Shown: in pieces, positions 48,084 to 59,230 of the stretch
How the letters are laid out: every line of letters starts with the position of its first letter
How positions within the stretch are numbered: position 1 is the stretch's first letter
Source of the DNA: Nageia nagi
Taxonomy: Eukaryota; Pinophyta
Length of the DNA: 64,000 nucleotides
NCBI GenBank assembly: GCA_050084985.1
Contig: JBITNC010000001.1
Coordinates: 85,560,001 to 85,624,000, forward strand
Reading direction: 5' to 3'
Notes under the pieces: generated by a model
What the model saw: the letters and a program-made list of their open reading frames with translations, nothing else
Told to the model about the DNA's origin: nothing
Database searches by the model: none
Position numbers and translations under genes: made by a program

Positions 48084-49218
48084 TTAGATATGATAACCAT
48101 GTGCATGAAACCAAATATCCACTACACTACTACACTAGGTATAACATCCAAAATGATATGATATCCACAAGGAAGGGAGAAAGATCAAATTCCCAAGAGG
48201 AAGAACCTAGGAATTAGATGAATGAGCCACCACATAAGGATGATATAAAAGAATAAGAAAGTGCATAGGGTGATAGATATAGATTGGAAAGGAAGAGAAT
48301 CCAATCACCCATCTAGGCTTCAACACTAGAATGGAAATTCAATAAGCTAATTTGTGCCATTACCAACATGACAAGAGGCATCACATGCATTTAACAATAG
48401 TTAAACTAGCATTTGGGATTTCATGTGGAGGTAAAAAGGAGGATGAGACCCCATGTCATACTTAAGAAGATATAAAGGAGACAAGTGAGGAAGATCAAGA
48501 GTATTAGGATTCAAGCATCAGGAGCTATGGCAGTTTGAGGGATCAGTAGTCCACACACTAAGGATCCTTAAGTCAATTAGAGCATATGTTCATAAGATCC
48601 TAGTCATATCAAGCATAATAGGGTAGTAACCCTCTTCTAAGGAAGTACCTAAAGGAGGATGTTGGTAGGGTTGGAGAGAAACCCATCATTTTATGGCTAT
48701 TTAAGCCCATGTTTGATGAGAGATTTGAGGAGGAGCAAAAGAATAAAGTTCCTAGACCATTGAAACTAAACTAGATCTTCAAGGAGTACATATCATTGGA
48801 TCCCAAGTTGAGAAGGGATGTGGATTTCAATGGCTACCTAGAATTGTTAGGATTTAGAGGAGGACATACCCACACTCCTCATACCCCTAGGAATGCATGT
48901 TCCAATAAGAGGGATCTACAACATAATATTGGCAAGTTACAAGTATTGATGTATGATGGTAAGAAGATGATGACTAGAGCTTAGCTACATCAATTATAGA
49001 CTTATTTCAATTTTAATATAAACATGGAGGAGAAAACATTTATTCACTTTACCACATTACATTTTGAAGGAGACACATTAGAATGGTGGTAACACAGGGT
49101 GATTAGCCAAGGGTATGTGTACATCTCCTCATTTGCTAAGTTTGATAGGAAGCTTATGAAGATATTTGATAGTAAAAGAGAAAATAACTACTTTAAATAT
49201 TTGATGACATTGAAATAA
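48084..49218 (+). pseudogene. gag of element D, first part
   Basis: Heavily decayed up to about 48780, then LQVLMYDGKKMMTRA, FHFTTLHFEGD-like HFTTLHFEGDTLEWW (the Trp pair typical of gypsy gag), GYVYISSFAKFDRKLMKIFD and NNYFKYLMTLK. Stops follow Gln positions, including the last two codons before the insertion. The frame resumes without loss at 50934 once the young element and one TSD copy are removed. Confidence 0.75.
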
Positions 49219-49223
49219 TAGAA

Positions 49224-49563
49224 TGTTAGGTCCCTATACTACTCATGTAACCCATATATTGTTAGTATGTGTCCCATAGAAGTCCACTATGGTTATTATT
49301 ATTCCCTTACATTATTATTGTTATGTTGGCTAGACATTATTATTGTTATGTCGGCTAGTGTCCTTTCATTATAGTGGCAACCCTTGGACTCCTATATATA
49401 CTAAGGAGGTATTATCATTTGTATTGTCTATTATTGTGTAATTGATGTGATGTAAAGGAGGTTGCCCCCTCGAAGTGGCTTATTATAGATTTTATCTCAT
49501 ATTCAAGGCGTTGAGCTCTTTCTCTCATGATTTTATGCTATTTTGGGAACTTTTTTCATAACA
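49224..49563 (+). repeat. 5' LTR of the young element
   Basis: TGTTAGGTCCC... to ...TTTTCATAACA. TATA-like TATATATA at 49393-49400. Internal 25-bp tandem duplication (49309-49333, 49334-49358: ACATTATTATTGTTATGTTG.. against the same with one change). CpG sites retained. Confidence 0.97.
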
Positions 49564-49565
49564 TT

Positions 49566-49580
49566 TGGTATCATAGCAGG
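49566..49580 (+). promoter_or_regulatory. Primer-binding site of the young element
   Basis: TTGGTATCATAGCAGG, initiator-Met type with one mismatch in the first 12, 2-3 nt after the LTR. Confidence 0.85.
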
Positions 49581-49779
49581 CCATATGTTCCAAGTTTGAA
49601 TCCTCAAAAAGGGCTATCGTGGAAAGGGCTACCTAGTGAAGACTAGAGTGAGAGCTACCATGAGTGAGAGCCTCTGAGTATGTTGGAGCCTCTGAGTATG
49701 TTGGATGTGGAGCATGGTGGAATGTTAAGATCTTGGGTGTGTAGATTCACTAATAGGTTGACCTTTTGGTGTAACAGTT

Positions 49780-49805
49780 CATAACATTTGGTGTCAGAGC
49801 AGACG
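49780..49805 (+). promoter_or_regulatory. Second LTR-end/PBS-like junction inside the young element
   Basis: CATAACATTTGGTGTCAGAG here repeats the sequence spanning the real LTR end and primer-binding site at 49557 (CATAACATTTGGTATCATAG), about 223 bp downstream. This copy is as close to the Met-tRNA complement as the first one. Confidence 0.7.
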
Positions 49806-50469
49806 ATTCTATGATTCCATAGCTCAAAACTAGTTGTCATGGAATTTTCACTACCAATTTGTTTTTGAAAGGTTTTAGATTCTAAAATTTAATGGGTTGT
49901 TATAAGAAATATCAAAGAAGTTTCATTTCAAATTTCAGCTCCTAATTCACTATATTTTGCAAGTTACACTTGGGGGAAGTTAAGGTTTGTGACTAGTCTC
50001 AAAAGCAGGTCTAAAATATGTGTTCTAGCTAGAAAGTGTATATATAAAGTTTTATAGCTCCAAACTAGGTGAAACCTATTGTATTGATTAGGGTATACTA
50101 AAGTTTATCTGTTATAATTTTCAAGGTCTAGGAATAAATAGGTGACACAAGGCACTTTGTATAATTTTGTTCTTTTGAAAAATCCAAAAATTAGCACATT
50201 TTGGGAAAGTTGCAGCCATTTACTCTTGGAATATCATAATTTGATGAAATCTATGGAATTGAAAAGAAGACATCTAAGGATACCACAAGTAGAAATTTTA
50301 GACTCTAAAGGGTTGAAATTTTAGATTTACATTAGTTGGAAGGTCAGATAATAGAATAGTCTCCAAATCATGGTTTAAAAAGCACTACATCCTAGGGAAT
50401 TGTGGTCTCCTACAACGTACTCATAGTATACCAACATCCTTAGAGATGGTTTTTAGGATGGCAAGGAAG

Positions 50470-50589
50470 GTTGAAAGTAAAAATATGGCAATCGCTGAAG
50501 ATTCCACATGGGAAGATGAGAAATTTCTACAGAAGCATCCAGAACTACTAAAACATTAAGGACAACATTTTTTTTGAAGGAGAGGGGCA
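50470..50589 (+). pseudogene. Chromodomain tail and polypurine tract of the young element
   Basis: The frame reads SKNMAIAEDSTWEDEKFLQK then HPELLKH and a stop. The TWED..F..KHP pattern is that of the last helix of a chromovirus chromodomain. It runs into TTTGAAGGAGAGGGGCA, the polypurine tract abutting the 3' LTR (50573-50589). The rest of the chromodomain and all of pol are absent. Confidence 0.7.
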
Positions 50590-50928
50590 TGTTAGGTCCC
50601 TATACTACTCATGTAACCCATATATTGTTAGTATGTGTCCCATAGAAGTCCACTATGGTTATTATTATTCCCTTACATTATTATTGTTATGTTGGCTAGA
50701 CATTATTATTGTTATGTCGGCTAGTGTCCTTTCATTATAGTGGCAACCCTTGGACTCCTATATATACTAAGGAGGTATTATCATTTGTATTGTCTATTAT
50801 TGTGTAATTATGTGATGTAAAGGAGGTTGCCCCCTCGAAGTGGCTTATTATAGATTTTATCTCATATTCAAGGCGTTGAGCTCTTTCTCTCATGATTTTA
50901 TGCTATTTTGGGAACTTTTTTCATAACA
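50590..50928 (+). repeat. 3' LTR of the young element
   Basis: Same as the 5' LTR with one base missing. Confidence 0.97.
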
Positions 50929-50933
50929 TAGAA

Positions 50934-51100
50934 CATGATGGATGAGTATGTGATAGAGTTTTAAAAGATTATTGTCATGATCCATCATCTTCCAAAGAAG
51001 AAGTTAATGTTCTTGTTCATAGAGGTGTTGATGGAGCCACTTGTTAACCTATTTTGCTATCAAGAGAAAAAGGGGATAGTAAGGGATGTATGATCCTCCT
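50934..51100 (+). pseudogene. gag of element D, second part
   Basis: Continues the interrupted frame: NMMDEYVIEF, stop (Gln expected), KIIVMIHHLPKKKLMFLFIE, VLMEPLVNLF. Similarity fades at about 51090, which is where the rearranged centre of D begins. Confidence 0.7.
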
Positions 51101-52150
51101 TTTAACATGGTGGTCCTCGATATGTTTTCTTAATGATAACGGATTATGTTAAGACTTATGCTATTTTTCTCATAAACTTTCCCATACTTAGATTAAATAG
51201 TTGCTCCACTAATTATAGAAAAGTAAGCAATTATTTAATGTTTGTAACTTGGCTATATTAAACTTACTCAAATCATCCAAGTTATAAAAAATATAGTAAT
51301 ATTTTTCACACAAGTATCTCTTCACTTATTGAATAGATATTTTTGTATTTTTTATATTTTTTATCTTTTCCTCTGAATATGCAATGACTTAGTTTATTTC
51401 CATCATAAATTTTCTTACTCTTGAATTAAATAATCATTCCACTAATTATAGAAAAGTAAATTAATTACCTAACCATTTTGACCAAGCTAAAGAATATTTC
51501 CCAAGTTAATTAAGTTATAAGTAAATAATGATATATCTCATATAGAATGCCTTGAACTTAATTTATTTTACTTCTTTGTTATGAGCACTTAGTTTCTTTA
51601 GTGATATGTTATATTGAGTAGATTGAACAACACATCACATTTCTTTGACCAACTCAAATGTTGACTACTTTTAAGTTTGTGAAAAGATAGAATTATCTAA
51701 GTATAAGAAATGAATTACTACATATACTTGAAATTAATCTCATCACTCAAACAAGTATCAAAGAAATAAACACATATAAGCTAAATGCATAAGATACTAT
51801 CTTATTATTGTAGAAGCTTCAAAGTGCAAATTTCAAAATTCAAAGTGCCAGAGAGAGAGTTACAAATGACACTCCTTTGCCATTAAGTAATATCTACAAG
51901 TACTTAGATTTAAAAAAAACCCTAACATCCTTAAGAAATCCTAATTTTGAAAAACTAATTACAGAACCATCAAAATTTGGATAAGTCTAAAAACTAGCCA
52001 ACTCAAAAAGAGACTGAGTCATGAAACTTAAGACAAAAATTGACTAACTCTAGAAATTAAGGGGAAAAAAATTTTAGCACCCTTAATTTCATTTACAATA
52101 CTTTTGGAAATAAAAAAATAAACTATTCTTCAATTTGTTGTAGATGATAG
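51101..52150. other. Non-coding left end of the minus-strand segment
   Basis: Contains an imperfect tandem duplication of about 228 bp (51148-51375, 51376-51602) sharing CCACTAATTATAGAAAAGTA at 51208 and 51437. This could be LTR or 3' region of element E, but with no second LTR the boundary cannot be set. Confidence 0.5.
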
Positions 52151-55100
52151 ACAAAATAGAGCTACCATTTATGTGACATTTTCTTATATCACCTCTCTAG
52201 AAGTCTCAAAACCTATTACAACCTTACATCAATCCCTGATATTGATAGATAACCTAACCTATTACCCATTTGTGATTTTTTGGTGAGTGATTTTCACATA
52301 AGTGATCTAAGGGAGGTAACATTCATATGCCATAAGGACTTCTTTAGGATATTTTGATTTTAATTTCTTCTCTAGGAGTTCTATTAGGCTTGCTTTAACT
52401 TCATCATCACTTCTCCATTTGCTAGAATAATCTAGGGTTTGTATATCCATCAAGTTAATTATATCCTTATTCTCTTGGTATACTCTTTCAATCTCTTCTT
52501 TAAATATATTATGAATTTTGTGTTTTGAAACTAATCAAAAAGGAATGAACATTCTTTGTAAAAATTGAATAGTTGTTCATCATTGATAACTTTCCATTCA
52601 ATTCTCACTACATTCTCCACTTTGGCTAGCCATTGGTCTACAAATTTTTTAATATTAGCCTCAACACCATATAACTAAAAGTTGATATTATTAAGGTAGA
52701 TGAGATCATGATATGCATTTGGGAATACTCTGGTTTCCTTATTAATTAATTTAACAATTCTCTTCTAAAATTTGTAACCTATTTTGTATTTGGAATTCAA
52801 TTTATCTTTATCAATGACAAACTCATCAAAATCCTTGAAAGTTTTCTTCATTTTCCTCATTTCACTTTTAAGTTTGTTTACCTCTAATTCTTTCTCTTGA
52901 GCTAGCTTCATCAGGTTCTTGGTGCCTTGATCAATGATATATGCATTTGAATTGATTCAAAGTGGCCAAATATTGTACTCCATAGTGCTAACATATATAT
53001 GCCTTTTATCTTTAAGCTTCCTAACATTGGTTGAAAGCTTAATTACCCATAGAGTATCCTTTCCAAACTCTACCATAGTTGATAATTTATATGGAATGGG
53101 AATGGATTCTTAAATTTTAGTATTTGCTTCTTCTTCCTCTTCACTTCCACTACTAATTTCTTCAAGTTTCTTAAGGTATGCATCAATATCTATATTTTTT
53201 AAGATATTTTCAATTCTAAGCTAGTCAATGGTAGTGTTTTCATAGATAAAGATAATTTTTTTTTATCATGCTTAATTTTTTTTATCATGCTTATCTTATT
53301 TTATTTTCTTTCTCCTCTTTTAGTTCTTATCATCATTTTCATCTTCTCCATATCCATTTTCTACAATTTATCTGGATGAATATTTAGATAAGACTTCTAT
53401 GAACTTGAGCCTTTATGAGGAGTAGTAGCTTTCTTAGCCTTCGACCAAGTGCTTGGGTGCTATATAGTTTGAGTATATCCCTTAGCATCTTATTACAATG
53501 GGATATCTAAAACTACCCCTTCTTTATGGGAGCCCTTAAGTGTGGAGGAAGAGTAAGCAAAAATAAATTCTAAAATGGAAGAACCTTGATGAGAAATGGG
53601 TATACTTTCTTTAATCTTTCCTTCTTACTTAGAATTAATCATATTAATATATTCTTACTCTCCCTCAATTTGAGTGTTTGTTATCAAGCTAGGGTCTTGA
53701 TATTCTTTGAAAGATACTTATAGCTATTCTTCATAATCTTCTTCTCCTTCTATTTGCTCTTCTCTTCTCTTTTAGCATTATGATTGCTAAATCTTGAGCT
53801 TATACTACTTGAATTTGGGTGATTATCATAATAAAAGTCATAATAACTACTTGAAGAGCTACTACTATAAGAATAATCTTTAAAAGGAACAATATCATGA
53901 CTACTTTCTTTGCTTTTGAATTGATACTTGGCATGTATAGTAGGTATATTAATTATTTTTAATACATTGACCCCTTGCATTGATCTTAATTGGTTGAAAC
54001 TAGGGTCTTTACTAAAATCTTGCTTAGCTATTTGTTGAGCTATAGTATGTTGAGGGAGACTCTTGGGACTTACACCTCTCGATGCTCCTTCCCTTTTTTT
54101 TTGAGCTAATTGCTTTGATATTCTCTAAATTTCCAACTCATAACATACATTTCTATATTTTTCAAGGTGTCCAAGGGAGTGGTGTTTGTAATTTGTGTAA
54201 AATTTTTGATGAAATCTATCAACTAATCTAGCTGGATCATAATTTATTTTCATTGCATGCTTCTCAAAACGATAACCTTCAATTTCACACTTAATTATTT
54301 CAGCTTCCAACCAGTTATTACAACAGTACCATGACAAGGTGATGGGCATCTTGATAGGTACCTCCTTCTTCTCCTTAGTAAATTTATCATGAAAATAGAA
54401 ATATTGTTTGAGAAATTCTAAAAATACCACTCTATTACTTAGGTACCATGGTAGTTTAAGAGGAGCCACATCTTTACCAAACACTCTAATATAAGAATTA
54501 TTGAATTCCTCTAAATAAAAATTAGTGAATCCCTTAAAAAATTTGTAGGATTAAATGGAAATTATGGGTATTTTTTATGCTCCTTTCATATCCTTTATTA
54601 TAGTATACTCCCATTCATCCCTCTACATTTTAATATAACTCCACTCCTTAGCCTTATGGAATTTAGGGTAGCCCATATAAATGGTAGTCTTTTGATTGAA
54701 AATAACTTTTTTAAAACCATGGATCCATGGCTAGTTCTTCCCTTTGACCAACAAAAAGACCAAATAAGACATGTAGAAGAAACTTCTAATATTCCTTACT
54801 ACCTTCAGTTTTCTAATTAGACCATCACTAATAACCTAGCTCCAACATATGCTCTCTTCTTTGTTAAATTTCTATAAGAAACCAAACAAATCCTTCTAAA
54901 AATTAATATCAATGTATTTCCCCAAAATCCTACATAAAAAGTTGATGGATTTATTTGATGTGTCAAGGAATAAACATCTTTGGGCTTTATAATAGCTTGA
55001 TAAGCTAACCATGGTTTTCTAGTCTCAACAAAGATCGAATGAAGTCACTAGGTCTATATTTATTATTGTATTCCTTGTACTTTTGATCGATATCTTTTTG

Positions 55101-55503
55101 AGTAAAAATGATCCCCTTGTTTGACCAATACATAGCCTTCTTAATGCCTTCTTTTGTCAAATATACAATAACTTTGCCTTCTACATCAATAACTACTCAG
55201 TTCATGAAATTATTATGTTCTTCCACTCCAAAACTAGCTCTAGGAAATTTATAGAAAATGGGATAGTTACGATAGTAAAAACCCTAAAGAGTGGAGGATA
55301 TCATCTTCTTTAACTTATTCTAGGATCCTTTAGATACCCTTAGCATAAAATTCATATCAGTATAATTCAACTTGGGGTCTTTGATATTTTCTAGCCTATC
55401 ATAGTAATATGCTCTATGTTTAACTCTTCCATATTTTTTTAGGTTAATGAAACTACTCCTGGTAAGCTAGGAATAGCTAGTAGTGTCCTTCATTGACTTG
55501 GTC
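52150..55503 (-). pseudogene. Unassigned long reading frame downstream of element E integrase
   Basis: A decayed but coherent frame of roughly 1,000 codons, starting with ATG at 55503 (MTKSMKDTTSYS) and continuing with FINLKKYGRVKHRAYYYDRL. A frameshift lies near 54955. The stretch from 54484 to 53750 has one stop in 245 codons and includes KMPITLSWYCCNNWLEAEII, FHQKFYTNYKHHSLGHLEKY and a Ser-rich run (YSYSSSSSSSYYDFYYD, about 53880). Farther on are an acidic stretch (SSGSEEEEEANT, about 53150) and a heptad-like, probably coiled-coil part (LAQEKELEVNKLKSEMRKMK, about 52900). I see no zinc knuckle, protease, polymerase or transmembrane segment. Not recognised. It may be an additional ORF of a Tat-like element, or a separate insertion. 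Confidence 0.55.
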
Positions 55504-55739
55504 ATCCTAAAAATGGAAAATATTAAGTTATCCATTTATTTTGATACAAGGTAGAGTTATGTAATTTTATCAAAATTTCAATTCTTTTAAATTATTATTT
55601 TCTTTAGTTGCATTGAGTTAAATATATAGGTAGGTATGACTAGTAAATGGTAGATGAATGGAAAGAAATAAAAACTTTCATCATCCATTCCAGTATTCTT
55701 AATTCTCATAGCTAGATTGATAGTAGATGAATGGGAATT

Positions 55740-57594
55740 ATTATCACTAACTTTAAAATTTCTATCATGAGCATATTGATCAAAGTATTTTTCTATTTTA
55801 TTTTGACTTTTTTCATTTTTTAGAACTTGTTCTCTATTTTCTTCTAGCTTAATTAACTCAAAGTTTCTATTAGTAAATGGTTCCTCTTATTTGATATTCT
55901 CCATTAATTTGAGACTAGAAATTTCCAATTGAATTGATAGAATGGGTTCTCTACTATAGATCAGATAGAATGGAGAGCATTTGATTGATTCTTTGGGGGT
56001 GATTTGATATTACCAAAGAGAAAAATTTAGTTTATTATACCAATTTTTTGTATTAACATGAAGAATTCGAGTGATGATTCATCTCATATTTTTATTTGAT
56101 GATTCAATAAGACCATTTCACTGATGATAATAATTTGACACTAGCTAAATTTGTACATTATATTCTAAAGAATGATTGGTCATTTCAATACAATCAAAAT
56201 AATTAGAATTATTAGTTACAATGCTTATTGGAATACAAAATTTGGGATATATATTTTTTTCAAACAAATCAATGATGACTGTAGTTGTGGCTTGAAAAGT
56301 AGGTATGTATTCTACACTTAATGAAGTAACTAGTAACTATAAGAATGAACATATGATCTTTACTAGACAAAGGTTTGATTGGCTCTATGAAATCAATGCC
56401 CCATTTTGAAAATGGAGCATCAATTATAATAGAATTCAAAGGGGCAATTCTAAACTTTTCCCTCCTAGTAAACTTCTGATACTCTAAATAACTATGAACA
56501 TATTCATTGCAATCCCTAAACATGGTATCCCAATAGTATCCAACTCTAATTATTTTGTATGACATTATGGTAGGATCAAAATATCCACCATAAACTCCAT
56601 CATGGAATTCTTTAAGGATTTTAAGAATATGATCATTTTCAACAATTCTTAACAAAATACCATCAAAATTCTTACAAAAAAGAACATGATCATGTAAACA
56701 ATACTTCCTTGATTTCACCTTAAGAGCTCACTTTTCATTAAATGATAATTTTTTTGGTGTACATCCTATCTTTAGGTATTTTGAGATATCATCAAATCAA
56801 TTTTTTCTTCCCATTCTAATAATCAATTCTTGTACCTATTGATCTTATTCTAAAGAAGAAATATTTTCAATAAGCTTGCATAATCCTTTTCCTTTAATTA
56901 AAAACTAAGTCATGTTCTTTAATTTTAGCTATCTAAGAACCTTTGATAACACCCAATTCTATTTAAGTCAAGATGGATTTTACTTCTAAATCTGGTATAA
57001 AAACTATAACCTATCATCCAAAAATATAAACTTTGAAATTCTTCACTACCTTGACTATAGTGAATGCTTGTTTTTCTAGGAAGGTGTACTTTTTCTCTAT
57101 TTTAGAGCATGAATTATGAAGGTAATTGAATGTTACTCATATTTTTCATTCACCTGTGTTAATATTGAAGAAATAGTATGATCTAATGTATAAGTATACA
57201 TCATGAAAGGTTTACCAAAATTAGGCTATACCACAATGGGTGCACTTGTAAGAGCTTCCTCAATGCTTTCAAAAGCTAATTTTCCTTTGTTATACCATTT
57301 AAATTAAACATTTTATTTTAGCATTTTATTCAATGGAAACATGATTTCTACAAAAATCTTGGATGAATCTTCTCAAGCATTTAACCTTTCCAAAAAAAGA
57401 TTGTAAATATTTTCAACTTGTTGGTAAAGGAATTTTTTAGATAGCAATTACTTGTTCTTGATCAATATGAGTTCCATATTTAGAGATGATATGTCCTAGG
57501 AGCTTCCCTTTTGTCACTTTGAAAATAGATTTATTTAGATTTAATGATATCCCAAACTCCCCATGTTGAGCTTAGTGGAATATTAGCAAAATGT
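55740..57594 (-). pseudogene. Element E: gypsy RT end, RNase H and integrase
   Basis: Reading leftwards: RT tail EFGISLNLNKSIFKVTKGKL and LGHIISKYGTHIDQEQ (57560-57470); RNase H with LAFESIEEALTSAPIVV, KPFMMYTYTLDHTISSILTQ and KYTFLEKQAF; then integrase 56718-55740 with GVYGGYFDPTIMSYKIIRVG, YYWDTMFRDCNEYVHSYLEY, FSKWGIDFIEPIKPLSSKDH and NGLIESSNKNMR. One zinc Cys reads Tyr, and the second catalytic Asp (normally VTDN) is Asn. The N-terminal half of RT and everything 5' of it is missing at about 57595, where D sequence on the other strand takes over. Tat-like by integrase type. Confidence 0.85.
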
Positions 57595-58017
57595 TTGGAG
57601 CTTGAAAAAGCTCTAGCACTTTGATTTGCATCTAGGAGGAGGATTTTAGATAGTGATGGACCATGGGGTAGTTTGGTGCCTCACATTAGGAAGAAGGAAG
57701 AATATGTGCATCCTAATTTTAGCTAGAGGAGTTGAAAACCCTACATGGAGGAGGATTGAGGACTAGATTATCATAAGGAGCTTAGGCTCCATTTGTTTTC
57801 ACTTACTCTTATCTCATTATTTATAGGAACTTCATGATAGTTGCAAGAACTAGTACATTGTAGGAACAAGGGTATCTAAAGGATATAAATACAACATTAC
57901 TTGGCCCATTGGTGAAGAGTTTCTACTTGTTACATCACCACTAAAGAATTCTTGAAAGATAATATGCTATAGTCTTCCACTATTACTTGAGGGAAAGCAA
58001 TCTTAGGATGGAAGCTT
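57595..58017 (+). other. 3' internal end of element D
   Basis: Short, mostly unreadable sequence leading to the 3' LTR. GGATGGAAGCTT just before the LTR may be a decayed polypurine tract. Confidence 0.4.
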
Positions 58018-59225
58018 TGTGATTTCCCTTTTGTAATATATGAAATATTTGTAATGGATAAAAGGCATATCTTAGTAATATTTTATTTAGTAGTGTGTTA
58101 TGTTGTAACTTGGGATAGGAGTTTAATTGGTCAATGGACCCCACTATGAGTCCCTAGTGGGACATCTCCCTCCCAAGTGTAGAATAGGTTAGATTAAGTG
58201 TACTTAAAGATACCAAACTTGATTATGGGAATCCCAAGATCTTAATAGACTTAAATGGTCTATATAAGAGATTGGAAGATTTCACCAATCTTAGGGAGTC
58301 CTCTAGATCCCATGTTGGCCTATCACTAATACTTAGGCTCTCTTACATGACACCTAGACCCATGTGGGTATGCATGGAACCCCTTGATCCTACACTAGCA
58401 TTTATGGCCTTTGAGATCCCACATTAACATGCTTGATGCATAATCACCCATCTTGGGCATACTTAGCCCTTTAGAGGCTAAAGTTGGGGCCTTAGAGCCT
58501 AGCAGTGACTTCGAGGTGAGATCCAAGATTAAGCAAGGAGTATAAAGAGGCTTGGAGCCTCATTTGCTAGATAAACATTATTATTACACTTTTACTAATA
58601 CATCATCTAGTAGACATAAACTTAACACAGTGTTAGGTATTTTCCTTAGGTGGGGCACCTAAGAGGGTTTTCCAACTAAGGGATCCTGGTGACTTATGGT
58701 ATTAGTGTAATGCCTTTACCCATGTGGTAGTATTTTGAGGTGGAGTGTCTACCATTCATGTGGCTATCCAAATTTGAGGAGGGATCCTTTGGTGGAGAGG
58801 AATTAGGTTATGAGGAGGCACTATTGTCCCATGTTCATCCAACATTATAGAAGAGTTTATTCAGCCCTAGTTAGCTCCTAAGAGGCTAACATCATCCATA
58901 TTAGGCATGGTTTGGTATCTTTACACATGTTTTATCATAATATAAGTTGTGAGCATTTGGATCTTAGCACTTTTTTTTATACTTATTCATATTTTGGTAT
59001 CATTTGTAATTAATGTGCATGTGTGAACCAAATGTTGGCATTCTTAACTTGTTGAGATTGTATCTTATTGATATTGATCATTTGTTGGTATTGTTTGATA
59101 TGTATGTGCTTAAGAGATCCAATGTTGGCATACCAAGATTGCTAAATTGTAAAGTGGATGCCCTAGTTTGATAATTTATAATTGAATTTGTTGGTATTTA
59201 CTTAATATCTTTTATGATCCTTAAA
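58018..59225 (+). repeat. 3' LTR of element D
   Basis: TGTGATTTCCC... to ...GATCCTTAAA. TATATAAG at 58261-58268. Clearly diverged from the 5' LTR. Confidence 0.9.
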
Positions 59226-59230
59226 TATTA

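Larger units (their letters stand above)
49224..50928 (+). mobile_element. Young non-autonomous LTR element, 1.7 kb
   Basis: LTRs 49224-49563 (340 bp) and 50590-50928 (339 bp) are identical except for one single-base indel (ATTGATGTG against ATTATGTG). The TSD tagaa is exact (49219-49223, 50929-50933). It has a Met-type primer-binding site, a polypurine tract, and a 1.03-kb internal region with no gag or pol. The internal 3' end still codes for a chromodomain tail, showing descent from a chromovirus by internal deletion. Larger than classic TRIMs and smaller than LARDs. Clearly the most recent insertion in the window. Confidence 0.97.
46865..59225 (+). mobile_element. Element D: gypsy retrotransposon with nested insertions
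   Basis: Two 1.2-kb LTRs (46865-48070, 58018-59225) of nearly equal length, in the same orientation, flank 9.9 kb. Flanking 5-mers are tgtta and tatta (one change). A Met-type primer-binding site follows the 5' LTR, then a gypsy gag. The young element is inside gag. The pol region of D is missing, and a minus-strand gypsy fragment (E) with an unassigned ORF occupies the space. The LTR size, TGTGATGTCC start and Met PBS would suit a Tekay-type chromovirus, but no pol remains to test that. Confidence 0.8.

Noticed and set aside
52150-55503. The long frame as an endogenous pararetrovirus gene
   Set aside because: No zinc knuckle, movement-protein or polymerase motif is visible in it, and the nearest upstream domain on the same strand is an integrase, which those viruses lack. 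Left unassigned.
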